Origin: Ramazzottius varieornatus
Lineage: Eukaryota > Tardigrada > Eutardigrada > Parachela > Ramazzottiidae
DNA: 46,392 nucleotides
NCBI GenBank assembly: GCA_001949185.1
Contig: BDGG01000011.1
Coordinates: forward strand, 1,621,944-1,668,335
Reading direction: 5' to 3'
Part shown: positions 1-10,069 of the stretch, piece by piece
Layout of the letters: each line of letters starts with the position of its first letter
Position numbering within the stretch: position 1 is the first letter of the stretch
Program-made: the position numbers and the translations under genes
Notes under the pieces: generated by a model
Databases searched by the model: none
Told to the model about the DNA's origin: nothing
Seen by the model: only the letters and a program-made list of their open reading frames with translations

Positions 1-249
1 TACTGATGACACGAGGGCCAGTAGACTCAAAAGAATTGAATGGTCCATACGGGTTCAACAATGGCTCCACGCATTCCAGAATATCTGTGGACCCCGGAAG
101 TGGTCATCTGCCATTCTTCCCCATACTTTGCAGAGAGCCAAGAGTCTCAGCTATCTTGTGAAAGTGCTGATATCGTGATCGGCGACTAACATGGTCTGAA
201 TGTTCACTCGTCAGGGCCCAAAGGGAACACGGAAACAGGGTGCAACACC

Positions 250-1160
250 GGGAAGATATTACATTCGAACAATCAACATGAGCCAATCAAGAGCAAGACC
301 ATTAGGTACAAGCGAAATAGAGAACTGACTTGTGTAAGCATTGACACGATGCCTTGCAAGGCATCCACAGCTGGGAAGCTGGGAATGCCCAGAGGCGCTC
401 CTGTGACAAGCTTACCTGACATGACATGACTTGACATAATACCGAGAGTCGCCACAGGCACTCCGGTAACAACTATGTCGTCCACGTACTGCATAACGAA
501 GCACCGGAGTCCCTTTGCCAGGTTGTTGACGGCGATGATGAACAGGACTGAACCGAGATTTGAGCCTTGAGGAACACCAGACGGCACGCCACGCTCACAG
601 GAAAATGGCCATTGATGACGACTCTCTGACCTCTGCCTCGCAGGTAATCGGACAAGAGAACTTTCAGCTCACTTTTGACTCCATGGCTTGACAGACGGAC
701 GATGATGATGGAATGGGAAATCTTGTCAACGGCTTTCGAGCAATCCAGGAACACAGCATCCTTTTCTTCTCTTCGCAGCAACGGTTGGGTGTATTGGTGA
801 GCCATGTGGAGCAACTGCATCTCCGTTGCTCTGTCGTCAAAATCCAAACTGCGAACCTAAAAGTAAACCATCTTCATCCAAATAGTCAGTTAAATGGCTA
901 GCCACAATCTTCTCGAACAGTTTGGAGATGGGTGAGACAAGCGAAATCGGTCGGAACTGCGAGCTGCCTTTCTTCGGTATTGGAACGACGTTCGCCTGCT
1001 TCCATGCTGTTGGATACTGGCCTTGGCTGACTATCAGGTTGAAGATTCTGAATAGAGGATACAGGATGGACGTTCCAGCTATTTTTAATAGTCGGTTGGT
1101 GATGAGGAAAGAACCGGGGGATTTGAAAGAGTCGAGGCGCTGTAGCTGTACAAGCATGAT
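250..1160 (-). mobile_element. Non-LTR retrotransposon reverse transcriptase, frame-broken fragment
   Basis: Three minus-strand frames read in order give the core of a LINE-type reverse transcriptase, the enzyme that copies element RNA into DNA at the target site. From 1157 down to 837: PIPKKGSSQFRPISLVSPI, then KLFEKIVASHL, the fingers region. From 847 to 473: DAVFLDCSKAVDKISH, matching the family's first catalytic-Asp motif. From 587 to 473: PSGVPQGSNLGSVLF followed by YVDDIVV, the palm motif with the YxDD-type catalytic pair. The frame changes near 845 and near 590, and no endonuclease domain or element end is visible. It is therefore a decayed, partial copy and makes no single protein. 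The clade (Jockey, CR1 or other) cannot be told from this much sequence. Confidence 0.85.
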
Positions 1161-2281
1161 CGGAGTCGTAAAGCGTAGTGGTGGGCAGTGCAGTGTTTCA
1201 GAGGGCAGGATACGGATCGGCTCGCCATGCTGTGGACGGCTCGGGGATTTGGACAGGACGATGTTGCGATGGCGCGAAGACGACGGGGCTTGTCTGACCG
1301 GATGATCCTCTTCTTGCTAGCTTCAAGTTCCTTCCAACGTAAGAAATCTGCCTGATCCAATGTTCTCCACCATTGCTTGCAAGCTTTTCCATATCTCGTC
1401 TGACAGTTGATTCCGGTTTCATCCCGTTCTTCGAGGTGCGAGGTACAACTGTTGTCATAGCGTCAACCCCCACCAGTAATCCACAACCAGTACGAGAGTC
1501 TTCCGATTAGGACGGCTGTGAAAGATCTCTCGGCTGGCCGGATCTGGACGATCAGCGTAAAAGTCAGTCTTGGGCGGCCCACGCACAATCTTCGTGCAGC
1601 CAGACACTTTTCGAGTGAAACGGTGTACCGAGACCCAAGGGGAAAAGTGTCCTGGACACTACGATGTTAGGCTGAAGCCAGTCTAAATGGCAAATGTCAA
1701 CAGGAAAACGTCCAGGAAATCCTCCGATTTTATTGTCGATACGCCCTTTCTTGTGAAAATTTCTGGCTGCAGGAAGATTGCTTGGTGCTGTCGTTTCTAT
1801 CGTGCAGGAATGTGCTACAATGCTGGTATTGCTTTTCGCATGATAACAACACATCGATCCATAACAGTCAGTTAGTACCTCGTGATACTCAGCTCGATTG
1901 ACATTCTTGAAACCATAATTTATCCGGGTGTTTACATTAAAATCTGAAAATGAGATATTCGAACAAACTGAAGAGGCACAAAAGAGCATTAGTGGATGAT
2001 GTCGTGTGGTGCAAAGTCGGACAAAATAACTCAGCATGCAGTACCATAGAGGAATAAGAGCAGCAACACAAAGAAATGGAACCGCATAGCGACATGTGGA
2101 CGTCGACAACAATCCAACAACCACACCGCAAGAGGTCTATTCTCACAATCAAGATTTGCAATACGAAGACGGGCTTTACAATTGGACCGGCACATCGTCT
2201 GAATTCCACTACGATAACCCAGAGACCGCTTAGTACGTGTCCGATGTAGGTCGGTGTGCCCTGTGCCGTTTGCGATTAGTG
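1161..2281. other. Intergenic stretch, no supported gene
   Basis: No domain or splice-supported gene is seen. A 186-codon minus-strand frame at 1564-2124 is open but begins with a membrane-like stretch, overlaps other frames and has no recognisable motif. It is probably chance or 3' untranslated sequence of the membrane-protein gene that ends at 2282. Confidence 0.4.
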
Positions 2282-3866
2282 TCAAGCGCGATTCGAATCC
2301 TCCTCGACCATCATATCTTGTGAATGTTCCGCTGGTGGCATAAAGGCGCGCAGCGCATCTTGATGTCCAAACTCGGACCGGCTTTTGTAACAGAGGACCA
2401 GTAGTGCGCAAATGGCCACAATAAAACCTGCAAAGAATACTGCTTACAGCTGTAAAAACGCCGTTACGCGGAGACACCGTATCGTACCGTGCAATAACCA
2501 GTCATGTTCCAATATCAAATTAAAATCCCGTCTGCCACCAATGACATCAGTTTGCAGTTTATCGTAGCAATATCGGTCATAGTTACGGATCAGCACTCTT
2601 TCCACCAACATAGCGCCAGCCAGAAGCTGACTGAGGATAGTCAAGGGTGCCGCCAGATAATACAGTCCGTTGTGGTCGGCCACAAGATGGCGGTTCATCT
2701 TTTCACCGGCTGTAAACGCCACAATGTTTAAGACTCCCGAAACAATCAGCAGAATGGCCAGAAGGAAGGTTGCCAGAATGTAAAGCTCTGAACGCGGAGT
2801 CAGGAGGTTCAGCTGCATGTAGTAGTACGTTGTAACAGGTGTCGTGGCCACCAGGAATCCTCCAATGATGGTCAGTACAAAGGACAGTACCAGCGCAAAG
2901 TAATTTGCGCGACGTTGGCGACTAACTCGCTCTTGGTGTTTCTCCTCCGACACCTTCTCCTCGGCCAACAAGTCAACGTTGATAACCAGTGCTGCAGCGA
3001 CATCAAATGGCTCCACGTAAAAGGATAGCCACAGTGCCACCATTGCGATGATGCTTCGGACAAGTGTCCATTGTGCTACAGCATCTAGAAAAGACGTAGG
3101 TTAGAAATCGCACTATGGGTTGAACTGCGTCGAGATTGCCAGTTAGACTCTGTTTCCATCGGCTGAATTTAGGTAAAAGGCCGGACCAAGTACCTGCGAT
3201 GTAGGTGGTCGCACAACCGACGTATGTGGTGCTGACCGTCACGTCAGTAGTATTAACCACTGGCCGCGCCATCTTCAGGTTGACTGAAGCGGGCGAGTAC
3301 ATCAACAAAGCCACAAGAGGTAAGATAAACGGAGAATATCGTAGGCAGGCCACAAGATCCACTTCAGGTTTGATGGCTGTCTTCAGTCCAATCCACGGGT
3401 TATTACCACTCCTCAACAAATACCCGATGAGAAGAAGGCCAGAAGCCAGGAGGACTGACGCGTAAGGCGATTCCGCTGGACAAGTGATGTGGCTAGTCAT
3501 TTGGCAGAGAGCGTAGAGTGCAGAGTAGCCAATGGAATATCCAATCAGCAGGGGGCAGATCAGCCATAACAAGATGGTACCGATCCCGAATGACACAAGG
3601 CTGATAGCTGCACTAAGCTTATGGAAAAAAGTGAGAACTTTGAGAGATCCGTTCCTCTTGAGGTCGTCCATGTTTGACCAAAGCGCATGCAGTTTTTTAA
3701 CCTTTAAGACTGGAACTTGAGTAGCTATGGTACTTTGTTCCGATTCGAGTTGGACAGTAATGGAGACAACCATGCACAACTTGATGTGGCCTATTAGGTG
3801 AAAGACATGCTGCAGCGCTATCACACGAGGCAGACTACGCAAATCGATTATTTCCCGAGTGCTCAT
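2282..3866 (-). CDS. Multipass membrane protein, three exons, family not recognised
   Basis: Exons 3866-3194, 3084-2488 and 2427-2282 join in phase to a 471-residue frame (1416 nt with stop). The introns are 109 and 60 bp with GT/AG ends. Without splicing the frame breaks at both junctions. With it, the last exon adds a clean hydrophobic helix (FIVAICALLVLCYKS) and a short acidic tail. The protein has an approximately 80-residue soluble N-terminus and then about eight hydrophobic segments, for example ISLVSFGIGTILLWLICPLL, YFALVLSFVLTIIGGFLVA and LATFLLAILLIVSGVLNIVA. A charged segment (LAEEKVSEEKHQERVSRQRR) separates the central ones, so it sits in a membrane. I do not recognise the family; a divergent receptor or an orphan membrane protein are both possible. 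The ATG at 3866 is the first in the open frame, but an upstream exon is not excluded. Confidence 0.7.
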
Positions 3867-5924
3867 TCTGAGTGTGCAGGCGTAAGGGTTTCTTTACGCA
3901 ACTTCTGCCCCAGTTATACAGTAAGGCGAGGAATACTTTGATCAAAGCTCGCATTACGTCTCTGATGCAAACACCCACGAGACATTAAGCGTCCGAATAC
4001 TGATACGTTGTCTGTAGCGCGCCTCGATTTCAGCCTGAGTCGCCCTTTGGGACATCACCATTCACTGTACACGTGTACTTGAAACGCACTGCTTGATAGA
4101 TCGACTATACATATGCATATCGTCAAAAGATAACCTGAGTTTCCACTCAACACCATAGACACCATAACACCATAGACAACAGGATCCAAACGTGCTCTCC
4201 GAGAAGCCTGTGTTTCCCACTTGCTATCGTTGCAGATGCGTCTTTGCCGGCCTTTTGCCACATCTCGTCCTTACTCCAAGAGTTACAGCCATCGGTAGAA
4301 GACTCGCCCGTGATGCCATGTCCCTCTCTGTACGTTGTCGAACAGCAGCCATCAGCTTCCAACCGACTGTCATCACAAGTCCGCATAATCTGACCTGTAA
4401 ACATCTTTTACCATGTAGAGTACACTCGCGAAGTAAAAAGTTTGGAACAAGCAATTCCGAAACAGCGGGACCGAAGTTGGTACCTACCTATTCTCAATTC
4501 GCCGTCTTTTCCGCCTGTTCCAAACTTTTTTCTGTGCTCAACTCTACCTTCGAGCGTGTATAAGAAAGGCCTCTGCAAAAGACAGCAGCTTGAACGTCCC
4601 TTTGGGCATGTGGAGTGCTTTACATGTCCATTGGCAAGACAAGGTTGTGTTGCAGGCTGAGAAGGCGCTCATTTCTGGTTGAAGGAGACTCAAAATGACG
4701 TCGCACCTTTAGTTAGCGTACGTCTTGAGTACTACGAAGAAACGTTTTGACCACTCGTTCAAAATCCTGAACGGCACAGGTACAGCCGGCTAGCTACACA
4801 TGGTCAAACAACTAACGTGTAGTCCGACGCAAATGGTCTTCTACTTCTGTAGTAATTGTACTCGGCTATTTAATCGCAGTCACCAGCTAAAGCTCAAGAT
4901 GCTTGTGAAGTCAGTCTGTTCGACTCTGTTTACCGGGCTCCCAATTGATGAAAAAGATTGGTATAGAGTCTTTGGCATGGTTTGATGGAGGTTTTCTGTT
5001 AGCCCGATGATGCAGACGTAACATTAAAGACGTTAGTACCATGTACGCGCGTACGACATGGAAAATAAAAATGTAAAAACAAACAAGGAAACTATATTCA
5101 CATCATTATTGAAGTGCTTGCAGTCATCATTCAAAGGGGCGTCTTTCTTACAAGAGGGCCCAATTCAATTCGCATTGCCACTTACAATAACGGGAAAATT
5201 GCCGGTCGGTAGTCAGAATCTCGATTGTAGTCGCGTTGGCTGCTGGCTTTCGGAATATCGAATGCATCGCGGCAACATGACCTCATGGAAACAGGGCATC
5301 AAGCACCAGACGGGGCCTGTCAGGGGATCGCTGGCTAGATCAGACCCGTCTGATAAGGCCGAGTTCTCCATTGTTAGCACAGGCTTAAAGACAACGCGGC
5401 CAGGGATAAAAACGACCAAACAGAAGCTCAAGTCAAACCGTCGTTATAAAATGCAGACAGTCCAGCCGGTCTCTGGTTCACGCATACGCTCTTGGACAAC
5501 AGGAGTATCAACTCTCACAAAGGCACGCCCTGTTCTTTTAGCTGCGTACCTTCTGTCTCAATTGTGTGCCATCGGCCAAGGGCTTTCTTTCGCGGGCCGT
5601 AATCTAATGCATCTTACTATCAGAGTTTTTTCTGGCTGGAAGAAGATTGTGGTAAGAGCAAATACAGTACCAAGTACGCTTAGGCTTCCGAGAAGCCACA
5701 GGTGGATTGCAATCAAGTTACAAGTGGACAGATCAAGTCTCACTGTTGTTTTCCTTCTGTATAATTCCACCTGATTGTCCTGAAGCACATCTCTGTTACG
5801 TACAAGTCTTTTGATGCCAGAGCATAGGTCACGGTTTTGCACAATTTCTGCCGATCAGTCAGAAAGCAAATAGAACACCACACAAAATTTTGGAGCTGAT
5901 GATCCAGAAATAAACAACACTGAG
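3867..5924. other. Intergenic stretch between membrane-protein and receptor genes
   Basis: It holds the small foldback at 4418-4544 and otherwise little. On the minus strand, one frame from 5842 to 5213 carries a hydrophobic helix (HLWLLGSLSVLGTVFALTTI) and a second hydrophobic run, but it is interrupted by two stops at about 5558 and 5434. The opposite strand has a 238-codon frame at 5058-5774 without motifs. The minus-strand frame could be a relic of a membrane-protein gene; nothing proves it. Confidence 0.35.
4418..4544. repeat. Small TA-flanked foldback element (MITE-like)
   Basis: The two ends are inverted copies. The left reads GAGT then, after about 10 variable bases, AAAAAGTTTGGAACA. 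The right, reverse-complemented, reads GAGTTGAGCACAGAAAAAAG followed by TTTGGAACA. TA flanks both ends (4416-4417 and 4545-4546), as expected for a Tc1/mariner-type target duplication. There is no coding content. Confidence 0.55.
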
Positions 5925-8803
5925 CTACTTGATATCGGTAAGACTTGGCGTGTAATCAAACAAGAATGGCGAATTTAAGATAATACCCATCGAGCCAGCC
6001 GAGGATACGATGAAGAATATCCAAAGCAGCAGCCTGTCCAGTACTTGCGACATGAACTTCCAGTCATCTGATACCTAGACACAAGACTCCATCATTGTTT
6101 CATTTCTGTGGCATAGTGGAGACTAAGGCTAACGGTTTACCGAATAATCATTTAGGAGCTGGACAAGCCGGCATCACCGCTTCGCCAAGGAGCGCACGCT
6201 TCCAGTCCCAAAGACTGACAGCGTGCGCCACTTGGGAAACAACCACATCGTTTCGCCAAAGGGCGCACGGTCTCAGCAAACTACACTACCGACGTGCGCC
6301 ATTTGGGGTAACAATCTCGTCAGGTTTATTTGCCGAGCTCGCATTCCCCAACCCGAATACGCACCTCTCCTTTGTCTGTTTTTCTTTCCATGTTTGCGGC
6401 GATGTAGGCCACCGCTTTCAGTGCGTCGTTATAGCCGGGAATGTCAGCTAAGATCTCGGCGAACATTTCCACTTCTCGCGAAATAATGCTGTCCAGACTG
6501 CGTTGTGACACGATGATTGGCGATGTTGCCTTGTTCATCATTCGCTTTGTCTGTACCGGTGTCAGTCTTAGCTGCAGTATGGGACTGGACCTGCGGTTCT
6601 GCCTGAAAGGTTCCGCCATGCTCTTATGGTTGGCTATCAATCCTTGTTCTTCCTCAATACGGACTTCGGGGATGGGCTGCGTGCACTGCGGGTTGTGGTA
6701 GAGAGCTACGGGCCCACTGTACTGTTCCCGAGGCGGGAATGAGCGGTCTCTTCGAATACGAGCCTTGGGTGGGTGTCTTTTGGGTCGCTGGATACAAAGT
6801 ACGGCTGGTAAAAACCGTAGAAAAATGACCTGAAATAAAAATACCCGTCGAATTGCGGCAAAAAAGCACTAGCCAAAAATTAGCCTCGGAGGACAGATCG
6901 TAGAAAAAAAGTCAGCTTGATTTCATTGCTCCATTTTTTTCTTGTGAAGTGGCGACGAAAATGATTTACCTTCATCCAGTCCGGCATGACGTGAGTGTTG
7001 GGTCCTCTGTAGTTGATGTTCATGGACAGAACCGTAAAGAAGGCCGACAGGATATTCATGCAGAAGGAGAAGAAGAGAAACTCTGAAAGAAGCGGCAAGG
7101 TGTCTGCAGCAGGGAGGATGTCCGACATCAGGAGAAGGAAGACGACGATGGCGAAGAGGATAGACAAGCAGACGTTGGTCTTGCCACGGCTCGGAAGAAG
7201 AAAGACAAAGCAAGTCAGGAAGCAGATCAGCACGCAGGGAAGCAGGATGGTGATAACGTAAAAGAGGGACTTGCGACGGAGGCGTAGATGGCACTCGACA
7301 TAATCGCGCATCACTCCGCTAATATTGGCTTTGCGGGTGAAGATGGGCGCGCCGATGAGGTCCCACGTTCCGCTGGTCTGGTTACGGTAGTCTTTGATTT
7401 CGAAACTCTCTGAGCCGAGGACGAGGGAGACTTCGTCGGAATTGTATGTCAGGGAGCGAAAGTACATCTTGCACACTTGTTCCTGTAGGCAAGAAACGAA
7501 CACTACATTTCTGCGAGTGCTTTTTGTCATGCTTATGTCAAACTTATCTGGATGGTTTATCAAAGTGGCTTATGCTCCCGATCACTAACACTAGAAACAT
7601 GCGCCACTTGGGAAAGATAAAATGACGTGATCGTTTTTCTCAAGTGGCGCACTCTTCCAGCCAATGACATCAGCGACGTCAGCCACTTGAAAAAATCGAG
7701 TTCGCGTGATGAGCTTCCATCTTCGGAAAGCAGCGACGTCAACCAAGTTACGAAATTTTGTGGCTTAGTGCACTGTTTTCTATATTCCTTACAGTACTAT
7801 GTACTTTGGGTACATACGTCAAAGGGGAAGAAGCGCGGGTTGATGTAGCAGCTGCTTTTGTAAATGAAGGGAGGAACCCACTGAATGCTGCCATCTGGGC
7901 TGATCAGCAAGTTGGACTTGTAGCTGGAATCGTACTTTCCATCCGTCCTACAGGCAGTGAAATATTTCTGGCCAGGTGAACGGATACAGTCCATGGATCA
8001 GTAAGGAGAAAAGAAAAGGGAGGACGTACGTGGAGACGAGGGCGACCTCGGGGAGCCAGACTTTGCCGGGTGGCATGCGCAGTGTGGAGATGTTACCGCC
8101 GTATTGTGCCTGATCGAACTGCAGCCGCTCATCGTTCCATCTCTGTTGACACAAGCGCAACAAAATGCCTATACTTGCCCGTATGCAAAGGACATTTTCA
8201 CAGGATGGTGCCTCCAGTCATTCTGGGCTAAATTGTACAGGAATACTTACCAGATCGATGTAGCCATTGATTTTCAGGACTTGATGCTGATCATTCTGCA
8301 AACGACACATTGACACTTTACCCAAATGTTGTGGGACAAATGCTAAATTCTGGTTCGAGGATGCTTCTGCAAACGCACAGTAAGATTCTTCTACGTTCTG
8401 AACGACAAAACGTTTGCCAGAGATATGGCCTTGAATAATGTCTGAACTTTTTCTTTAAAATTTGTTTTTTAAATGTAAAGAAAGAGCGTTGAAGTTGACG
8501 AAGGTACAGTACCAGGAAAATGATGACTCCCAAGTTGATGGCAAATATGACGGTGGTACGGTCGTCGAGACCTTTTCCCGGGCGAATCAGTTTGTTGTAT
8601 CCTTGGAAGAGATCTTTGACTAATCTTTGCTGATCGTCAATGCCAGCTGATGCTCTTACGAATCCTACAAAAAACCTCGGTACAAGAAAAACTGAGGTAC
8701 ACATGTTTAAACTATTGGTATTTTGGAAAGAGTTCTTCATACCGGTTTTCTCCAGAAGTAAAAGTGCCAGAAATATGATGCAACGTCCCGCTGATGTCCA
8801 CAT
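5925..8803 (-). CDS. Nicotinic acetylcholine receptor-like non-alpha subunit (gene 1)
   Basis: Eight exons (8803-8743, 8664-8513, 8295-8251, 8142-8030, 7947-7818, 7482-6970, 6829-6365, 6074-5925) join in phase to 542 residues, the usual subunit length. These pentameric ligand-gated channels sit in the plasma membrane of nerve and muscle. In order: signal peptide (IIFLALLLLEKTG); ligand-binding domain with NGYIDL and RWNDERLQFD; Cys-loop with exactly 13 residues between cysteines (YINPRFFPFDEQV); M1 (YVITILLPCVLICFLTCFVF); M2 (LSILFAIVVFLLLMSDILP); M3; a long cytoplasmic loop; an amphipathic helix before M4; and M4 (WIFFIVSSAGSMGIILNSP). Loop C lacks the paired cysteines of alpha subunits, and loop B has Leu where alpha subunits have Trp. 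The M1-M2 link reads LPSRGKTN, two residues shorter than usual and without the -1' Glu. M2 9' is Phe rather than Leu. It lies head-to-tail with gene 2. Confidence 0.93.
6156..6340. repeat. Foldback MITE of the GTGGCGCAC family, copy 1, in receptor gene 1 last intron
   Basis: It lies inside the intron 6075-6364. The right end is GAGCTC at 6335-6340, reading inward GGCAAATAAACCTGACGAGA. The left starts GAGCTGGACAAGCCGGC at 6156. Inside are inverted copies of GCGTGCGCCACTTGGGAAA-type sequence at about 6188-6240 and 6290-6306. Its right end is only 24 bp from the splice donor of the preceding exon. Confidence 0.7.
7563..7735. repeat. Foldback MITE of the GTGGCGCAC family, copy 2, in receptor gene 1 intron
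   Basis: It lies in the intron 7483-7817. It contains ATGCGCCACTTGGGAAAGAT, then CAAGTGGCGCACTCTTCCAG and CCAATGACATCAG, then a degenerate third arm GTCAGCCACTTGAAAAAATC. Outer ends are approximate because no clean GAGCTC border is left. Confidence 0.6.
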
Positions 8804-10069
8804 GGTGATTGTGCACAGAGATAATCAGGCAATGTTTACGTATGAGATGGAAAGCGGAACATGTTGAAGACAAGTTCCAGCGGCAGCGCCCAACAAAGTC
8901 CCGGAAATACGATACAGACGTTTAAACGCGCAGCCCTATTATACCATGGAAGCGCACAGTCGACAACGGAAACGACCGATATAAATTCTCCACCATGTCA
9001 ACAGATTACGCCTCTTTGAGATTCCACCCGTCCATTTTTTCCCCAGGATTCTCTCTTGGCATTATCAACCTTTCAGGCAACAGAAAAAGTTACCGGAAAA
9101 TGAAAATATCCCTCGAAAGCAGCTGCGAAAATAATCTCCCGTCCCCGAAGAAGCCTGGCAGGGAAAGGCGCAAAGTGGCTGTTTAAGGCAGGAGAACGGC
9201 CATAACTCTTCGTTCACAGCTCGTATTGTCTCTTTGGCTCGTTGCATATGCACAGGCTTGCATGCTTGTCAGCTGGCGAAAAGGAGGAAGAAGCTGGGGA
9301 GCTGGAGGCCTTCAGCCGTCACGCCTGGCTTGTCTTCCCTTTTGCTCTCACTGTACGCAGCGGGAAAACGGCAGCATCCTCGTTGGCGATTTTTGCCCTC
9401 GGTCTGATCGCATCCAATATCCGGTCTGCTGTGTCCCGCAAGCTCACACAGCATTCACGGATGGCTGGTTCAGCTGGTTGAGAGGGAAGGAAGACCCGGC
9501 AATTCAATGCCTGCTAAATGGTCCTCGACAGTCTAGCCAGATGTTGGCCAAATCCCTTTCAGCCACAGTGCAGCCGAGCGCAACCACGGTTTGATTCTTA
9601 TTACACTGATGATTCCCAGTTCTTCAGTACGTCACAAAGCCGGTCCCTATATGCTTCACCGAGCTTGGAGGTGGATTGCGTCTGGCAAAGGCATCCTGTA
9701 CGTCCCACTACGTCACGTTACAACTTGCCATGCTGTAGAGCGGCAGCATTGGTTCGTTTTGTACGCTAACTCGAGTCTCCGAAAGTAAATCGGAAGTTCA
9801 GCGCACACTTCTTGCTAAAGTGCTCAGTCAGTGACGTATTAAAGAAATGAGAACTATCACTGTACTCGCTGATACACAAGGAAAAGCTTACAAGAAGAAA
9901 AGGGTACATCAACGGTCACCAGCAAACAAATCAAAAGCTAGCTTGGTCCGGCGCCAGTTTTCGTATTAGTCAATCTAGGGCCCAATGTAAGTAAATATTG
10001 TACTTTCTGAGCGGATCACGGAAGAAAGCGTTTTCCATATTATTCAAATTTGTCTACACTCTTTTATAA
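8804..10069. other. Intergenic region between the two receptor genes
   Basis: About 1.27 kb lie between the start of gene 1 (8803) and the stop of gene 2 (10072). It must hold the gene 1 promoter and the gene 2 3' untranslated region. I see no clear TATA box close to the start and no coding exon. The 122-codon plus-strand frame at 9226-9594 has no motif and overlaps another frame. Confidence 0.4.

Noticed and set aside
1564-2124. 186-codon minus-strand open frame
   Set aside because: No motif or splice support; it follows the stop of the multipass protein and may be its 3' untranslated region.
5058-5774. 238-codon plus-strand open frame
   Set aside because: No domain, Ser/Arg-rich random-looking composition, and it overlaps the minus-strand hydrophobic frame. 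Probably chance.
5213-5842. Minus-strand frame with hydrophobic helices that might be a second membrane-receptor gene
   Set aside because: Two in-frame stops, no convincing splice sites around them and no motif. Noted only as a possible relic.
9226-9594. 122-codon plus-strand frame between the receptor genes
   Set aside because: Several frames are open on both strands here with no conserved motif.
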